From Hansfordia pulvinata (taxonomy: Eukaryota > Ascomycota > Sordariomycetes > Xylariales), in NCBI GenBank assembly GCA_006538405.1, contig BJKQ01000003.1:3224001-3288000 (forward strand): DNA of 64,000 bases, given 5' to 3'. Each line of letters opens with the position of its first letter. The first letter of the stretch is position 1. The notes under the pieces are model-generated. The model was not told the DNA's origin. It did not search any database and saw only the letters and a program-made list of their open reading frames with translations. Below, piece by piece: positions 44,798 to 56,063 of the stretch. The position numbers were made by a program, and so were the translations under genes.

Positions 44798-47468
44798 TCA
44801 CGCCCCCGGCCCGTCGTCGTCGACGTCGACAACGTGCAGGAACCGCTCCCGGCCCCGCGGCACCAAGCGCATCGGGACGTGGAGGGGCTGGCGCAGCTTG
44901 AGCGTGAGCCTGTGCGACGCCTGCCCGATGGTCTCGAGGGCCCTGCGCTGCGCCTCGGCGTACGCTACCCTCCGGGAGGCGACGTCGCCATCATCGTCGT
45001 CGACCTCGTCTTCATCGTCGCCGTCGACCGCCAGCTCCACGCTGTACTCGCGGAACACGGTGCTGACGGCCGCCAGCAGCTCTACCTGCGCGACACGCTT
45101 GCCCAGGCACGAGCGCGCGCCATCGCTGAACGGGATGAAGGCGCCCGGCGGCGGGCGGTACATTGGCTGATGCCGATGCTGCTTCGGCATCGGTTTCGAC
45201 TTCTGGTGCGTACTGTTGCCGCCGGTGCCGTCGCCAGAGCCCCTCTCCCCATCTTGGTGGCCGTCGCGCCCTTCCTCGTCCTCGTCGGCGCCGTCCCCCT
45301 CCTCCTCCTCCTCGCGGCCACCCTCCCCGTAGCCCCGGCGCCCGAGCCACCGCTCCGGCACAAAGTCGTCAATGTCCGACGGGGCCGAAGGGCGCCGCCG
45401 CGACGGGCGCGTCGGCCAGCTGGCCGGGTCGCGCTGCAGAGCCGTCGTGCACACCTGGACCTTGGTGTCGGGGCCAGCCAGTAGCGGGTGTTGCTGCTGC
45501 TGCTGCTGCTGCTACTACTGCCGCCGCCGTCGCCATCCCGAGAAGGCAGGTCTAGTATTTGGCCTCCGCTGCTGCTGCTGTCCCCGTACTCGCCCCCGGC
45601 GACGACCTTGGGGATGGCGGTGACGGGCGGGACGAGACGCATGGCCTCGTTGATCGCGGCGCCGACCATGGAGGACTGCAGGGCGGGCACGGCGTCGAAC
45701 GAGGGCTCGCCCGTCCTGCACGTCGTGCCTCCAATACCGCCTTCTTCTTCTTCCCGCGCTGTCGCCGCCACCGTCCCGAGTATGCCGTCCAGGTCGCGCT
45801 GCAGGCGGCGCTGGGCCGCGGGAGAGGCGGCCAGGAACGCGAGGACGAAGTGCATCACGTTGGCGGTCGTCTCGTGACCGGCCAGGATCATGATGAAGGC
45901 GTTGCCGATGATTTCCGAGTCGCTCAGGGGCTGTGTCGTCGTCGTCGATCCTGATTCCTTGCTCTCTCCTTCGCTGTGATGCCTCGTCTGCACCAGGCGC
46001 CCCATAATGTCCATGCCCTCGTCGCTGTTGCCGCCGCCATCGCCTTGGCCTTGATGACCCTGCCGCAGGTCCTCGGCCTTGATCTCCAGCAGCTCGCGCA
46101 TGTACTGCAGCAGGTTGGTCTCCGCCTCGACGGCCTGCTTCATTGCTTTCCCGACGGGTAGGTACTCTGGCAAGATAGATGGGGGGCATCAGTGACCGAC
46201 CACATGCCGTTACCTCGAGAAGCCGAAGGGGCAGGGGAAAAACGGATCAAAAGAGCTTGGAAAGGAAAAAGTCATGAATGAAGGTTGGAAGAAAAAAACT
46301 CACTTTTCACCCACCCCGGCGCCAGCAGGAGCAGGAACAGATTGTCCATGGTGCCCGACAGCGCGGCGGCGAAGCTGAGCGTGTGGCCCGAGGCGGCCGC
46401 CGGCTCGAGCGCGGCGTACTTGGCCAGCCGCGGGTCCGCGCCGTCCGGCAGCGACTGGCCCGGCCACAGCAGCCGGAGCCCGAAGCCCACGTACGCGATG
46501 ATGTTGAGCACTGCCGGGAGGAAGGGGGCAAAAGGTCAGAGGATGGGGAACGGTACTCAAGTAAGGTAGGTAAGATAGCTTTGACTTACTCAAGCGACCC
46601 GTATCGGCCTCGGCGGAGCGAATCACGCCGCTTCTCCAGCCACCACCGCCACGGCCGCCAGAGCCAGAGCCAGAGGCCATCCACATCTCCATCAGCCCGC
46701 GGGTCTGGCGGGCCGCCTCGCGGAAGACGAGGGCGTTGGTGCGCTCGCCGAACGCGGCGGCCGTGGCGCGGCGGTGGGCGCGCCACTCCCGGCCCCCCGT
46801 GGTCAGCACGTTCTGCCCGTACTGCGCCAGCAGGCCGTACGCCGCCGTCGGCTTGAGGAACGCGGAAGGGGAAGAGGGGGAGACGACGGCGTGCGCTGCC
46901 GCCGGGTGCCCGCCCACGTACACCACCCGCACCCCCGAGGTGACCACCATGATGGCCGGGGTACGTCCGCCGCCGCCGCCGCGCGTCGCGAAGATTTGGT
47001 GGTTCTGCTTGTACTGCCAGTCTGGTCGGAGGAAGCTGTCGCCGGCACCGGTTTTGGTGAGGAGTAAGTCTCTTGTGTGTGTGTGGGTGGGTTTTCGGCG
47101 TGTCCCGGCGCTCAAACTATAAAGGGCGCCTCGGACCGGACCGGGGATTCGCTTGCACACTTACGGTTCCATGTTCTCCACGTCTTCCTCGGCAGAAGGG
47201 CCCGGCAGGCCGGGTACCAGATGGGACGGGTCAGTCGCCCCAGGGGCCTGTACTGGTCGACGGCTGTAGTGTTGATTCATCAGCGCTGGGGAGCATCGTC
47301 GCGGTCCGCCTGGGCCTACTGCGCGGGTTGAGGGGGCTCCTTACGCAACACCACGTAGGGCATGCCGCTCTGCTTGGCCTTTTGCACGTTTGCCCACAGG
47401 CCAGTGGCCACCTTGTACACTTGGTGGGCCAGGGCGAGGCCCAGCAGCCACAGGATCGAGGAGAACAT
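44798..47468 (-). CDS. Cytochrome P450 monooxygenase, apparent frameshift
   Basis: Five exons fit: 47468-47345, 47263-47165, 47021-46590, 46510-46304 and 46166-44798. Exon 1 gives a membrane anchor (MFSSILWLLGLALAHQVYK) and the SGMPYVVL segment. Core motifs are present: C-helix GREWRAHRRATAAAF, I-helix AGHETTA (near 381), ExxR as EAMR (near 463), PERW (near 560) and heme loop FSDGARSCLG (near 636). Between PERW and the heme loop sits an unusual Glu/Gly/Asp/His-rich insert of about 60 residues, and an acidic run lies near the C-terminus. Exons total 2231 nt, one short. The frame breaks at G4 45470-45473 inside what reads as YWLA-P-DTKVQV, and one base restores 743 aa. The class and substrate cannot be told. 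It is divergent from the isochorismatase-fold gene. Confidence 0.87.
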
Positions 47469-48784
47469 CTTTGTTGGGTTGGTCGGTTCGGTTCAGGTTG
47501 AGGGCGAGGAAGAGGCCGCCGTGGCCATTGAGAGCTGGGGAGGAACAGGGCTGCTGCGGTCGGTGTGTGTTGGTTGAGTGATGAAGAGAGTGGTGTTTGT
47601 CGACCCCCGTTCGTGTTGGTTGCCTCGGGCTTCCGTTCATACCTAACGGAACAGGTACACGCACCTCAGGCAGGCTTAGATGCCGGAGAGTCCGCCGCCC
47701 CGCGTAGACCTGAACCCCGGCACTAACAGGTGTCAAGTGGATGTTCTTGATCGCACACCATCCCAGTAGACAGTAGTGTCGCTACATGTACCCGCCAGTC
47801 GACAGCCAGAGTTGGCTCTGAAACGACCAGGCTCGTCAGCCGCACGCGCAGGGGAGATGATCAGCCCTGTCTTTGCCTGCTGCCTAATTCACCTGGCTGG
47901 AATGTCGCCAGCCCAGCCAGGTGGAGGAGCGCGTTGGTCAAGAGCCAAATGGTGTTGTGATTGTCCTGTTGGGCTGATGGAGGGAATCGATACAGAAATC
48001 CGCAGGGGGTTTTAGCAAAAACGGTTATCCCAGGCTTTCGAGAGCAGAGTAAGTCTTCCACCGGGGCTGAGGTACGTCTACGTGATGCGACTGGATTCGT
48101 ACAGACGAGCTGAGGAAACTGATGGACCAGGGCTATGATGTCCTTCATGGCAGCAGCCAACGGGCCGTAGGTTAGTGCCGATCCGTCCAATCAGTACCTG
48201 AGGGGTCCAGAGCTGTACCTCAGGCGCGTGTACTCGGATCGGCTCATGTACATGTACTGTAGCTTCACGGATGATACAAGCTGTTCTTGTTGGCACGCGC
48301 AGTACCTGTACCTCTCGTACATCTCCGTGCCGGAATGCCGAAGAGAAAAAGAGCACAAGGTAAAAGAGACAAAAAATCTAGAAACGTCCCTCGAACGCGC
48401 CTCTCAACCATCATCACCACCAGAGTGCAACCAGCATCATGTTCGTCCGCGAAGCCACTGGGTGGCAGTAATCTCGAAGCGCGCTCCCCGTTCTTTGCTG
48501 CAACACTCTCCCGCCGCCTCGCGCCCCGCGCCCCGCTCCCCGCATTCCACCAACGAGAGGATTCGGATGGTCGGCCGATGGGTCTTTGGGCGTGGCGCGG
48601 AACAGATGCCGTGGGCTCTGTGCCAAGGCCGACAATTCGTCGACTCACGCTCTTTTTATTTTCTCTGTCCTTCTCCGTGATGCTCTCGTGAGACCCCGGC
48701 TCGACTTTCTCACTTTTCTGGTCTCTTAAGCTCTTCAACTTGCCTCTCAGCAAGGAACGGCCTCAACGTCTCGTCTCAGCAACC
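47469..48784. other. Divergent promoter region, P450 and isochorismatase-fold gene
   Basis: 1.3 kb. GTACATGTAC-type palindromes lie near 48.24 kb. The last 100 nt before 48785 are pyrimidine-rich. No gene is seen. Confidence 0.55.
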
Positions 48785-49891
48785 ATGGCCAGCGACGCTG
48801 CCCGACATCCCGAGCTTCCCCGAGCGGAAGAAGGAGGAGGAGGGGACGAGGAGGACGAGGAGAGCATCGTCGTCGGCTCCGCGGACAACTTCTGGATCTG
48901 GCGCCCCCGCAGCGGCTGGGACCTGACGCATCCGCCGACGCCGTCCTCGCCCCCGCAGCGGCGGCCGCCGCCGCCGACGAGCGTGCGCCTCGAGTGCGAG
49001 CTGAGCGACGTGACCCTCGACCGGGCCAAGACGGCGCTCGTCATCGTCGACTTCCAGAACATCAACATGCACCCGGCCATGGAGCCCGGCGCGCCCCTCG
49101 CCGAGATGCACGCCGCCGAGCGCGCGCTGCTGCGCCGCGGCCTGCCCGCCGCCCGCCGCCTGGGCCTGCTCGTCGTCTGGCTCAACTGGGGGCTGACCGA
49201 GGCCGAGGTCGCCGCCTTCCCGCCCAACCAGGGCCGCGTCTTCGGCTTCCGCGCCAACACGGCCCGGCGCGACCTCGGCCTGCCGACGCCGACCGGCGAC
49301 AGCAGAGACGGGAACGAGGACGAGGACGAGGATGAAGAAGAGGGGAAGGGCCGGTGGCACCCGGACAACTTTGTCAAGTGCGGCGAGCGCCCCCATCTCG
49401 CGACGCTGCCCGGCGCCGAGCTGGGGCCCGTCACCCTGGCCGGCGGGGAGATCGTCGACGCGGGCCGGGCCATGGTCCGGGGCACGTGGAACGCGGGCTT
49501 GCACGCGCCGTCGGCGGCGGCGTACGAGGCCGGCAGGGCGATGGCGGCCGAGGGCAAGATCAGGCCGGAGGTGTGGGCGGACAAGAACCGCAAGTCGGGG
49601 CTGTTCGAGGAATCATCGCCGTGCGGCGCGGCGCTGCGGGCGCACGGGATCCGCACCGTCCTGTTCGCGGGCGTCAACACGGACCAGTGCGTCGGCAGCA
49701 CGCTGCAGCACGCGCACGCGGCGGGCTATGACACGCTCCTGCTCGGCGACGCGTCGGCCACCGACAGCCCCGGCTACGCGCAGGCCGGGTGCGAGTTCAA
49801 CAGCGTGCGCAGCTGGGGGTTCCTGACCAGCTGCATCGCGCTCGAGAGGGCCGCGGACCGGGTGGAGGAGGAAAAGGGGGCAGGTGAGTAG
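48785..49891 (+). CDS. Isochorismatase-family cysteine hydrolase
   Basis: An intronless 368-aa frame starting at AACCATGGCC, a good fungal start context. The isochorismatase fold is clear: strand and catalytic Asp in ALVIVDFQN (Asp89), Lys in NRKSGLF (about Lys270) and nucleophilic Cys in VNTDQCVGSTL (about Cys302), followed by the typical GYDTLLLGDASAT and the final helix. The N-terminus is longer than usual, with an acidic run (EEGGGGDEEDEESIVV), and a second acidic insert (DEDEDEEEGKG) sits near residue 180. The family includes nicotinamidases, N-carbamoyl hydrolases and biuret/peroxyuric-type hydrolases. The substrate cannot be assigned. Head-to-head arrangement with a P450 suggests, without proving, a joint role in detoxification or secondary metabolism. 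Confidence 0.9.
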   Translation: MASDAARHPELPRAEEGGGGDEEDEESIVVGSADNFWIWRPRSGWDLTHPPTPSSPPQRRPPPPTSVRLECELSDVTLDRAKTALVIVDFQNINMHPAMEPGAPLAEMHAAERALLRRGLPAARRLGLLVVWLNWGLTEAEVAAFPPNQGRVFGFRANTARRDLGLPTPTGDSRDGNEDEDEDEEEGKGRWHPDNFVKCGERPHLATLPGAELGPVTLAGGEIVDAGRAMVRGTWNAGLHAPSAAAYEAGRAMAAEGKIRPEVWADKNRKSGLFEESSPCGAALRAHGIRTVLFAGVNTDQCVGSTLQHAHAAGYDTLLLGDASATDSPGYAQAGCEFNSVRSWGFLTSCIALERAADRVEEEKGAGE

Positions 49892-50517
49892 GGGGGAATG
49901 GGGTCATCTGGCAAGGCAGACGAGGCAGACAGGGCAGACAGACCGATTCGACGCAGAGTGGTCCTATTCTCGGTCTCGTTCGCTGGTGGCATGACTTGGC
50001 ATTGGCCAGGAATGGCGGATGGTCACAGCAACTAGCGAGAATGCAACGCTGCCACTTGTCAGCGGGGTCCGGCGATGGCCCGTTGGAGAACAAGGTTATA
50101 CGACAGATATCTACAGCGGCGTGCTCCATTGGCTGTCGTTTCTGTGTTGGTTGAGGTTCTATGCAAGGTCGGCTCTTCTAGGAAACGACGCCCTTCGCGA
50201 TGCGTCAAATATCGGGGCCTCAGTGGCGCCCCTTTTTGTACCCCCCTGTGAGGTTGTACTGCATCTGGAGTTTCCTTTGAGGCCTGTCTGATCTCGATGC
50301 CTTACCCATGCATGGGCTATAGAGATAGGCGTGGGGACATCGTCGGATCGTGGGACGCGCCCCATCCCGTAAAGTCTCTGTGTCAGCCGATCGCAGGTCC
50401 TCGCGTTTTGCCGGGTATTTAACATCCATTTCCTCGGACTCTGCAGCGGGCGACTTTCCCGGTGGACTTTAGGGATCAAGACAAACTGGACATCACGACT
50501 TTTGCAATATTGCTGTC
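49892..50517. other. Intergenic spacer upstream of the winged-helix/TPR gene
   Basis: About 630 nt. I looked here for a missing P-loop or NB-ARC exon of the next gene and saw none. No other gene is seen. Confidence 0.5.
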
Positions 50518-52193
50518 ATGGCTCTGCCTGCGTGCTCAACTCCTACCCATGCTACCCATGAATGGGACCCTAGCTTCGCCTCCCTTGACGACCACTCCAG
50601 AGCCCTGTTTGAGGTCTTGTCTTTTCTGGATCCCGAGCGTGTCGACGAGGAGCTATTCTTGAATCAGAGAAGCGATGCTCTTCCCGACTCCCTCAAGTTC
50701 TGTGGCAATCGCGAGGAGTACGAGTCTGCAGTCAACACGTTGTGCAGCCTGAAACTGGTCAGCAGGGTGGGAACTGAACGCGTACTCTGCCTAACAGAAG
50801 TCCGCCAAAAGTCAATCAGCAGCTTCATGAGACGAGACGCCTTCGAGAACGCCGTGCAGCTCGTGTCCAGCCTGCTTCCGGATAACAGCGACGAATTCTC
50901 TGGGGAGCCCCGGCGCTGGAGAGAATATCATCGGTGGTGGCGGAGTGCTTCGGAACTAGCGAGAGTTTTCGAGGCGCGGTACGGAACCGAGGACTCCTTG
51001 CCGGCTTCCGTTACATTCTGTGAGCTGTTGAATGCTTATCTGCCGTGGGTCGTCTTGCCCTTTTACAAATCTGTGCTTCTGACTTTCCGTCAGGTACCTC
51101 ATCGAGAAATTGGATCTCAGGGCAGCATTGTCCTTGGCTGACACGAGTGCCTCCGCCATTTCGACACTACCTCTCCAGCAACAATTCCCCCTGACAAGAT
51201 CGCTGACTTCGCATAAAGGCCAAGCCTTGATCGAGGCCGGAGAGTTGACTGAGGGTATCCAGACCCTCAGCCAGGCCTACAGTCTCCAATGCGACAGTCG
51301 ACCACGGGATCATCGCAAAGAAGCCCACTGCGCCTCCATGCTGGCAGACGCGTACGCCACGGCGAACCGGTTCAACATAGCCCTCGATTGGCACCAGAAG
51401 GCCAAGAATATTTGGCAGGAAAACGACCCATCCCAAGGCAGGGCTTTATCTGAATGGCCGCCACTCCTCAAGCTGAAGATGGGCAGGACCCTGGCGTGGG
51501 CAGGCGACCACGCGCAATCCCAACACCTTCTCAAGCAGGCTTTGGCGGCTTTCAAGCAGACGCAGCCATCGAACTACGTTGCCATCGCGTAGTGAGTTAC
51601 AAATGCCCGAGCCCCAGCCGACTACCTGCTGACTCAGAAAAAGCACGCATTTTGCCTTGGGGACTGCGTACATGCTCTTCGGCGATCATGGGCTACGTAA
51701 AGCTCCCGAAGAGTTTCAGAATGCCCTCGACGCATGGGAGTCTTTTGCAGCCAGCGGAGATGTGGATGATGGAATCCTGTCTGGAGATGCGGATAGAGGA
51801 TCAGTTTCTTTCCGTTGCTCCTGCTACTTTCGACTAGGCTGCGTCCAAAAGCAGCTGAAGGGTCCTGAAGAGGATGAAACCTTGTATGTTTGTCTCTGAC
51901 CAGTCCATCAATGCATTATAACATGACGCAGAGACGCTTTCTATACCGGCTATTACATCGGGATCAGGTCCATACATGGAGAGGTGCATGCCACCGAATT
52001 TGCAAGGTTGGTGATGGAGTTGTTAGTGCACGTTGAAGAGCTTGACGTTGGGGACGAAGAGGATATGAGCGTTAGGTATCGGGCGATAATAGCGGATCGC
52101 TTCGCTGCGCGGGAGGCTACAGAGGATCTGGAGTACGATGATCTTGAAAGCTCGGATGAACTCAACCCTTTCGTCACCATTGCTCGCCGTTGA
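50518..52193 (+). CDS. Winged-helix plus TPR protein, NLR-like but without a nucleotide-binding domain
   Basis: Four exons fit: 50518-51044, 51094-51591, 51644-51883 and 51932-52193 (1527 nt, 508 aa), with small introns of 48-52 nt. The second intron needs an AAAAAG acceptor, the least certain border. Residues about 20-110 (LDDHSRALFEVLSFLDPERVDEELF, a middle AVNTLCSLKLVSR and then LTEVRQKSI) read as the winged-helix domain that follows NB-ARC/NACHT in fungal NLRs. Residues about 185-400 are TPR-like helical pairs (GQALIEAGELTEGIQTLSQAY, ADAYATANRFNIALDWHQKA, LAWAGDHAQSQHLLKQALAAF, ALGTAYMLFGDHGL). The C-terminus is acidic. No effector domain or P-loop is seen. It may be a degraded NLR, or a working partial protein kept for its TPR surface. 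Confidence 0.75.
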
Positions 52194-52466
52194 AATCACA
52201 GCAAAGACTATCGACGAGTAACGAGAGGTACACTGCGCTCACAGGAGGATCCATGGTCCGATCGGATGGTCTCCCGAAAGTTTCAAGAGCGGGACTGTCA
52301 TCTGAAGTTGACCAAACATAAGATATCAACATATTGCCGGTCTATTGCGCCAGTTCGTCGCACGTGGGAGCATGCCTGATAAGATAGTTGGGGGCCAAAG
52401 TGCCTTGGTACGATACCACGTGAGGCCATCGCCAGCTCAGCACTTTATAGGAGTGAGCCATGCTGA

Positions 52467-54627
52467 CTAGCAATCTCTCTGCTGTTCATGATCTTCTATG
52501 TACCCAGTGTCCCGCTGATCCCTGGCGATTACCTCGAGATAGCACTGGCTGGGCATGACCCAACACTGCAGGTCGCCTTTCATCTCGTGGCATTTCCAGC
52601 CCGCAGGTCGGTTGTAAACGACACCCTTGAGTCCACACTGAAGATACTTCTGACCACCCTGCGATAAGACCCACAAACTGACGGGATTCACATAGTCCTT
52701 CCTCGCGTCCACACCCAGACGGCACTCGCCAACCGCCCTCTGCATCCCGTCGCGATAATACATCAGCGCGCCGCGAAACGACATCGCGCCTGATCCGCCG
52801 CCCGTCTCGCGCTCCGACTCACTGCCGACCTCTCGAACACGCTCATCCGAGCCACGTTCTCCAGCGGCGCAATCGTGTACTGGATCTCCTGCCATCCCTT
52901 GGGGACGTGCGGCTGGAAGAAGATCGGAGGGCCCTGGTGCCTGGGGTACGCGCCGAGCGCGGCGATGCAGCCGCTCTCGTCGGGCTCGCTGTAGACGAGG
53001 CTGGGAGACTCACCGGAGCCGATCGAGATGGCACGGCCGGGCGTGGCTTCCTCGGGCGCCTGGCCCACGGAGAAATCGCCGGACCTTGCCTTTCGGAACT
53101 AGACGGCGGGTGGTCTGGGTCAGCTGAGTTACCTCCAGATATATGGCTGTCTGCAGTGTGAAGTGCGCCTCTCACCAGTATGTACGGGATACGGCCCTCC
53201 GAAGACGCGGATCCGCTGGACTCCTGGTGCACCGCCACCGCCACCGGCACCCCGACGGCCGTGACCGGGTCGCTCGGTGTCAGGGGCACGTGCACCCAGA
53301 CGACGCGCCCCCGCCAGCGCTCCGGGATCCCCTCGAGCGCCGCGGCGGCGGCGGCGCCGCTCGGCTCGTCCTCGGTGTGCGCGTGGATCGCGTGGATCGC
53401 GAAGTTGGACCGGAAGAAGGTCAACCCCGTGCACCTCGAGAGGTCGACGGCGTGGAAGAGGCGGGCGGGTTGCCGCGGGTCCGCGCTCAGCAGACACTCG
53501 GACGGGTCGGGCGGCCTGGCGGTGTCCCAGAAGACGAGGTCGTCCTGCGGGTGGGGTGGCGCCTCCAAGCGGGCGATGCCGAACTGTTTTTCAACGAGCA
53601 GACGCACTCGATCAGCGGGTCTGCTTTTGCCTCCCCCCCCCAAAGGCAAATCATCAAGAGCCTTTGCGTCGCCGCTTCTGCACACTGACCTGGAATAGCA
53701 CGGAGACACTTGCGGCAGCGGCCGCGGTGAGCACGGCGAACACTCGCGTGGGACTAGGAGTCGGGCTGCGGCTCGACCAGCGCGAGGCCACCTGCTCGAT
53801 CCTCGCCAGCCCGAGGCGGTCGAAGCTGAGCCTGGTGAGCACGGCGGCACGGCGGGCTCCGTCGCCGGCCGGAACGAAGCGGCCGTCGGAGCGCTCCCAA
53901 TAGCCGATGTCGCGGAGGGGCACGGTGTGCGCATCCTCCGGCGCGGCCCGCAGGCGCAGGGCCAGGGCGAGGACCGAGATGTACCCGAGCGCTCGCCGGG
54001 AGGGCTGGTGGGCGGCGGCGGCGGCGGCAGCCTCTGCTGGCCGGGTCCGGCCGCACAGGCGCCGCGCGATCATGCTGGTGATCTCCGGCGGCATCGTCCC
54101 GAGCCGGGGCACCGGCGAGCGGCTGACCTCGTTGGCGTGGATCGCGAACCCGGGGACCTCGAGGTGGAGGGGGCCGGCTACCGGCGACGGCGCGCGCGGC
54201 CAGGGCCGCCGGCAGATGGCGGCCACGAACAGCCGGCGGACGCTGTCGGCGGCCGGGCAGCGCTGCTTGAAGAGCTGGAGGCAGTCGTTGTGGCTGGTCA
54301 CGCTTTCCGGCGACGACAACGCGCACTGCGGACAGTCGGCAGCGCTGCAGAGTATGTATGGTCCACGGCTGTCGCCACGGGCTTCGTCTTGCTGCTGGCG
54401 AACAACCTCGCCCCGAGAAAGGTATGCGCATCCAAGACGCGGTCGCGGTCGGGACTCCAGAGGACTGAGCATCGATCGGGTCTGTGAGCGTGGTGTACGT
54501 TTTCGACCGCCCGGGCCGGGGCCTCTCGTGGGGACTTACTTGCGGAGATTGGGTCTCCGGCATCGAACGGGATGCCGCAGGTTCCGCACTGAGGATGGAC
54601 ACGGATATGATCCGGCTCGGGATGCAT
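52467..54627 (-). CDS. Fungal hypothetical protein with an N-terminal Cys motif, two apparent frame losses
   Basis: The start at 54627 gives MHPEPDHIRVHPQCGTCGIPF, a CxxC pair, followed by GDPIS. The next exon has CSAADCPQC and HNDCLQLFKQRC, giving a possible zinc-binding set. Probable exons are 54627-54540, 54464-53690, 53583-53176 and 53098-52467. Later segments read as one protein: AGPLHLEVPGFAIHANE, FWDTARPPDPSECLL, FAIHAIHAHTEDEP, PKGWQEIQYTIAPLENV and GALMYYRDGMQRAVGECRLGVD. Fungi carry multicopy families with this N-terminal C-x2-C...GD.I pattern and no known function. Frame is lost by one base at the C4 run 54411-54414 and by one more between about 52765 and 52895. With both added the length is 634 aa. 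The second could also be a mis-set border. Confidence 0.6.
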
Positions 54628-56063
54628 GATGGTTGAATGGTCTCGAGGCGCTCAAGTGATCCCGGCCACAGCCACGGCTGCCATCCGAAACGATACGGGG
54701 GGCCGGCGCTCAGGCACCTCGAGGTCGCGGGGCAGGTCTGTATTATAGGAGCAATGCGTTACAAGAGCACACGGGAGGGCTGATCGACAAACCACATCCC
54801 CAGGCGAGTCTTTGAAGAGCTACAGTGTTGGTTCCCGTCCGAACCCCCCGCCCCCGGATGCGTTAGGCGCGCGGCGGCGCTTCGAGGAGAATACAATCCA
54901 GGTGACCGGCCCGGGAAGCCTGGACGAGGCCATCTGCTGGCCCCCAATCAATCATGTCACCATCCCGCGGCCCGGGATGCTGGCCCTGTTGGCTGTCATC
55001 AAACAGGCAACACCAGTTCCCGCTTGCGTGCGCCAGCGGTTTGTCTGTTTGTCCGTGGCCCTTGGCTGCTAACTTTAGTAACACAGGCGTCCAACACGGG
55101 CTTGCGAGAGCGAACATGCGCCTCGTTGTGTTGATTCGGGTGTTTGCCCGTCTCAGCCTTGCCGTCCATCTAATCTAAGCTCAACTTGCCAATCCGGTTC
55201 CGTCAACCTGATCGAGGCACTCCCCTGGTTGCTCCACCAGGTTCAAAAAGCGATGACAGGGCGCCGGCAAGGGCAAAGGCGAAGAGAAGGTTGATGGCGG
55301 CGGAGGGACGCATCTTGTCAGGCGCGGAAGAGGTTGTTTTTGACTACCTTAGAAAGGTAGTGTGCGTCAGAAATAGAGATAATGTGGTGAAAAATGGACA
55401 GGAGGACGATGTGGCATTGGGGGTTGTCTTGTTCTTTGGAGATTTTTTCAATCATGGTGAATCCTGGGACTCTTGAGCCGTGCCATGGCTGAGGCCTGAT
55501 GCTATTCAGGGCGGCAGCCCTTTCGAGCGGCATTTCGCTTCTCGAACGGTATTCAATTTGAGGGGCCACAGATGCGAGTTGCAATGCATCACTTCTCAGC
55601 AGAGAACCAAACATCCGCAAGACCTGTGAGGCATCAGGCAGGGACACTTGGTCCACCAAACTTGAGGGTGGACCAAACGGGAACCCAGAGATCTCGACAT
55701 TGGAGTCTCGCAAGCCGCGTAGATTGGGGGCGCTCCGGAGTGCATGGATTGATTCTGGACCTGTGAATGAGGCTCTTCATTGTTATTATTATTATTATTC
55801 TAAGGTTCTCCTAAGGTATAGAGTACTGGGGTGCAACGTCCTTGGTGGGTATCTTGCCTAAGGCACCTCACGTGGAGGTACTTTATTTACCCACATGGTA
55901 GGTACGTCACTTCCATTCACTGATGTGTGCAGTGCGTGTAAAGCGACCCCACCACGACCGGGCTCATCAGCCTCCTGCTGCCTCAACTCCCGAGTCCCTG
56001 GAACTTCTGCCCGCTACGCCGGGCTGTACGCCCTCACTTTCTTCATCGCCTCACCTCCCCACC
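54628..56063. other. Intergenic spacer of 1.4 kb between divergent genes
   Basis: It contains an ATT-trinucleotide run near 55.78 kb and a diffuse TACC/AAGGTA cluster just upstream of the transporter. A 132-codon minus-strand frame (55713-55318) starts at TTG and was not called. Confidence 0.5.
55797..55910. repeat. CCTAAGG / AGGTAC cluster upstream of the transporter
   Basis: Several CTAAGG, AAGGCACC, GGAGGTAC and GGTAGGTACG words lie 150-270 nt before the transporter start codon. Confidence 0.6.

Noticed and set aside
45480..45545. Short intron within the Ser-repeat stretch of the P450 as an explanation for the frame change
   Set aside because: The following YWLAP-DTKVQV sequence is P450-like on both sides of the break, so this stretch is coding.
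55318..55713. 132-codon minus-strand frame between the hypothetical and transporter genes
   Set aside because: It starts at TTG. The text looks protein-like in part but no family is recognised and no ATG fits.
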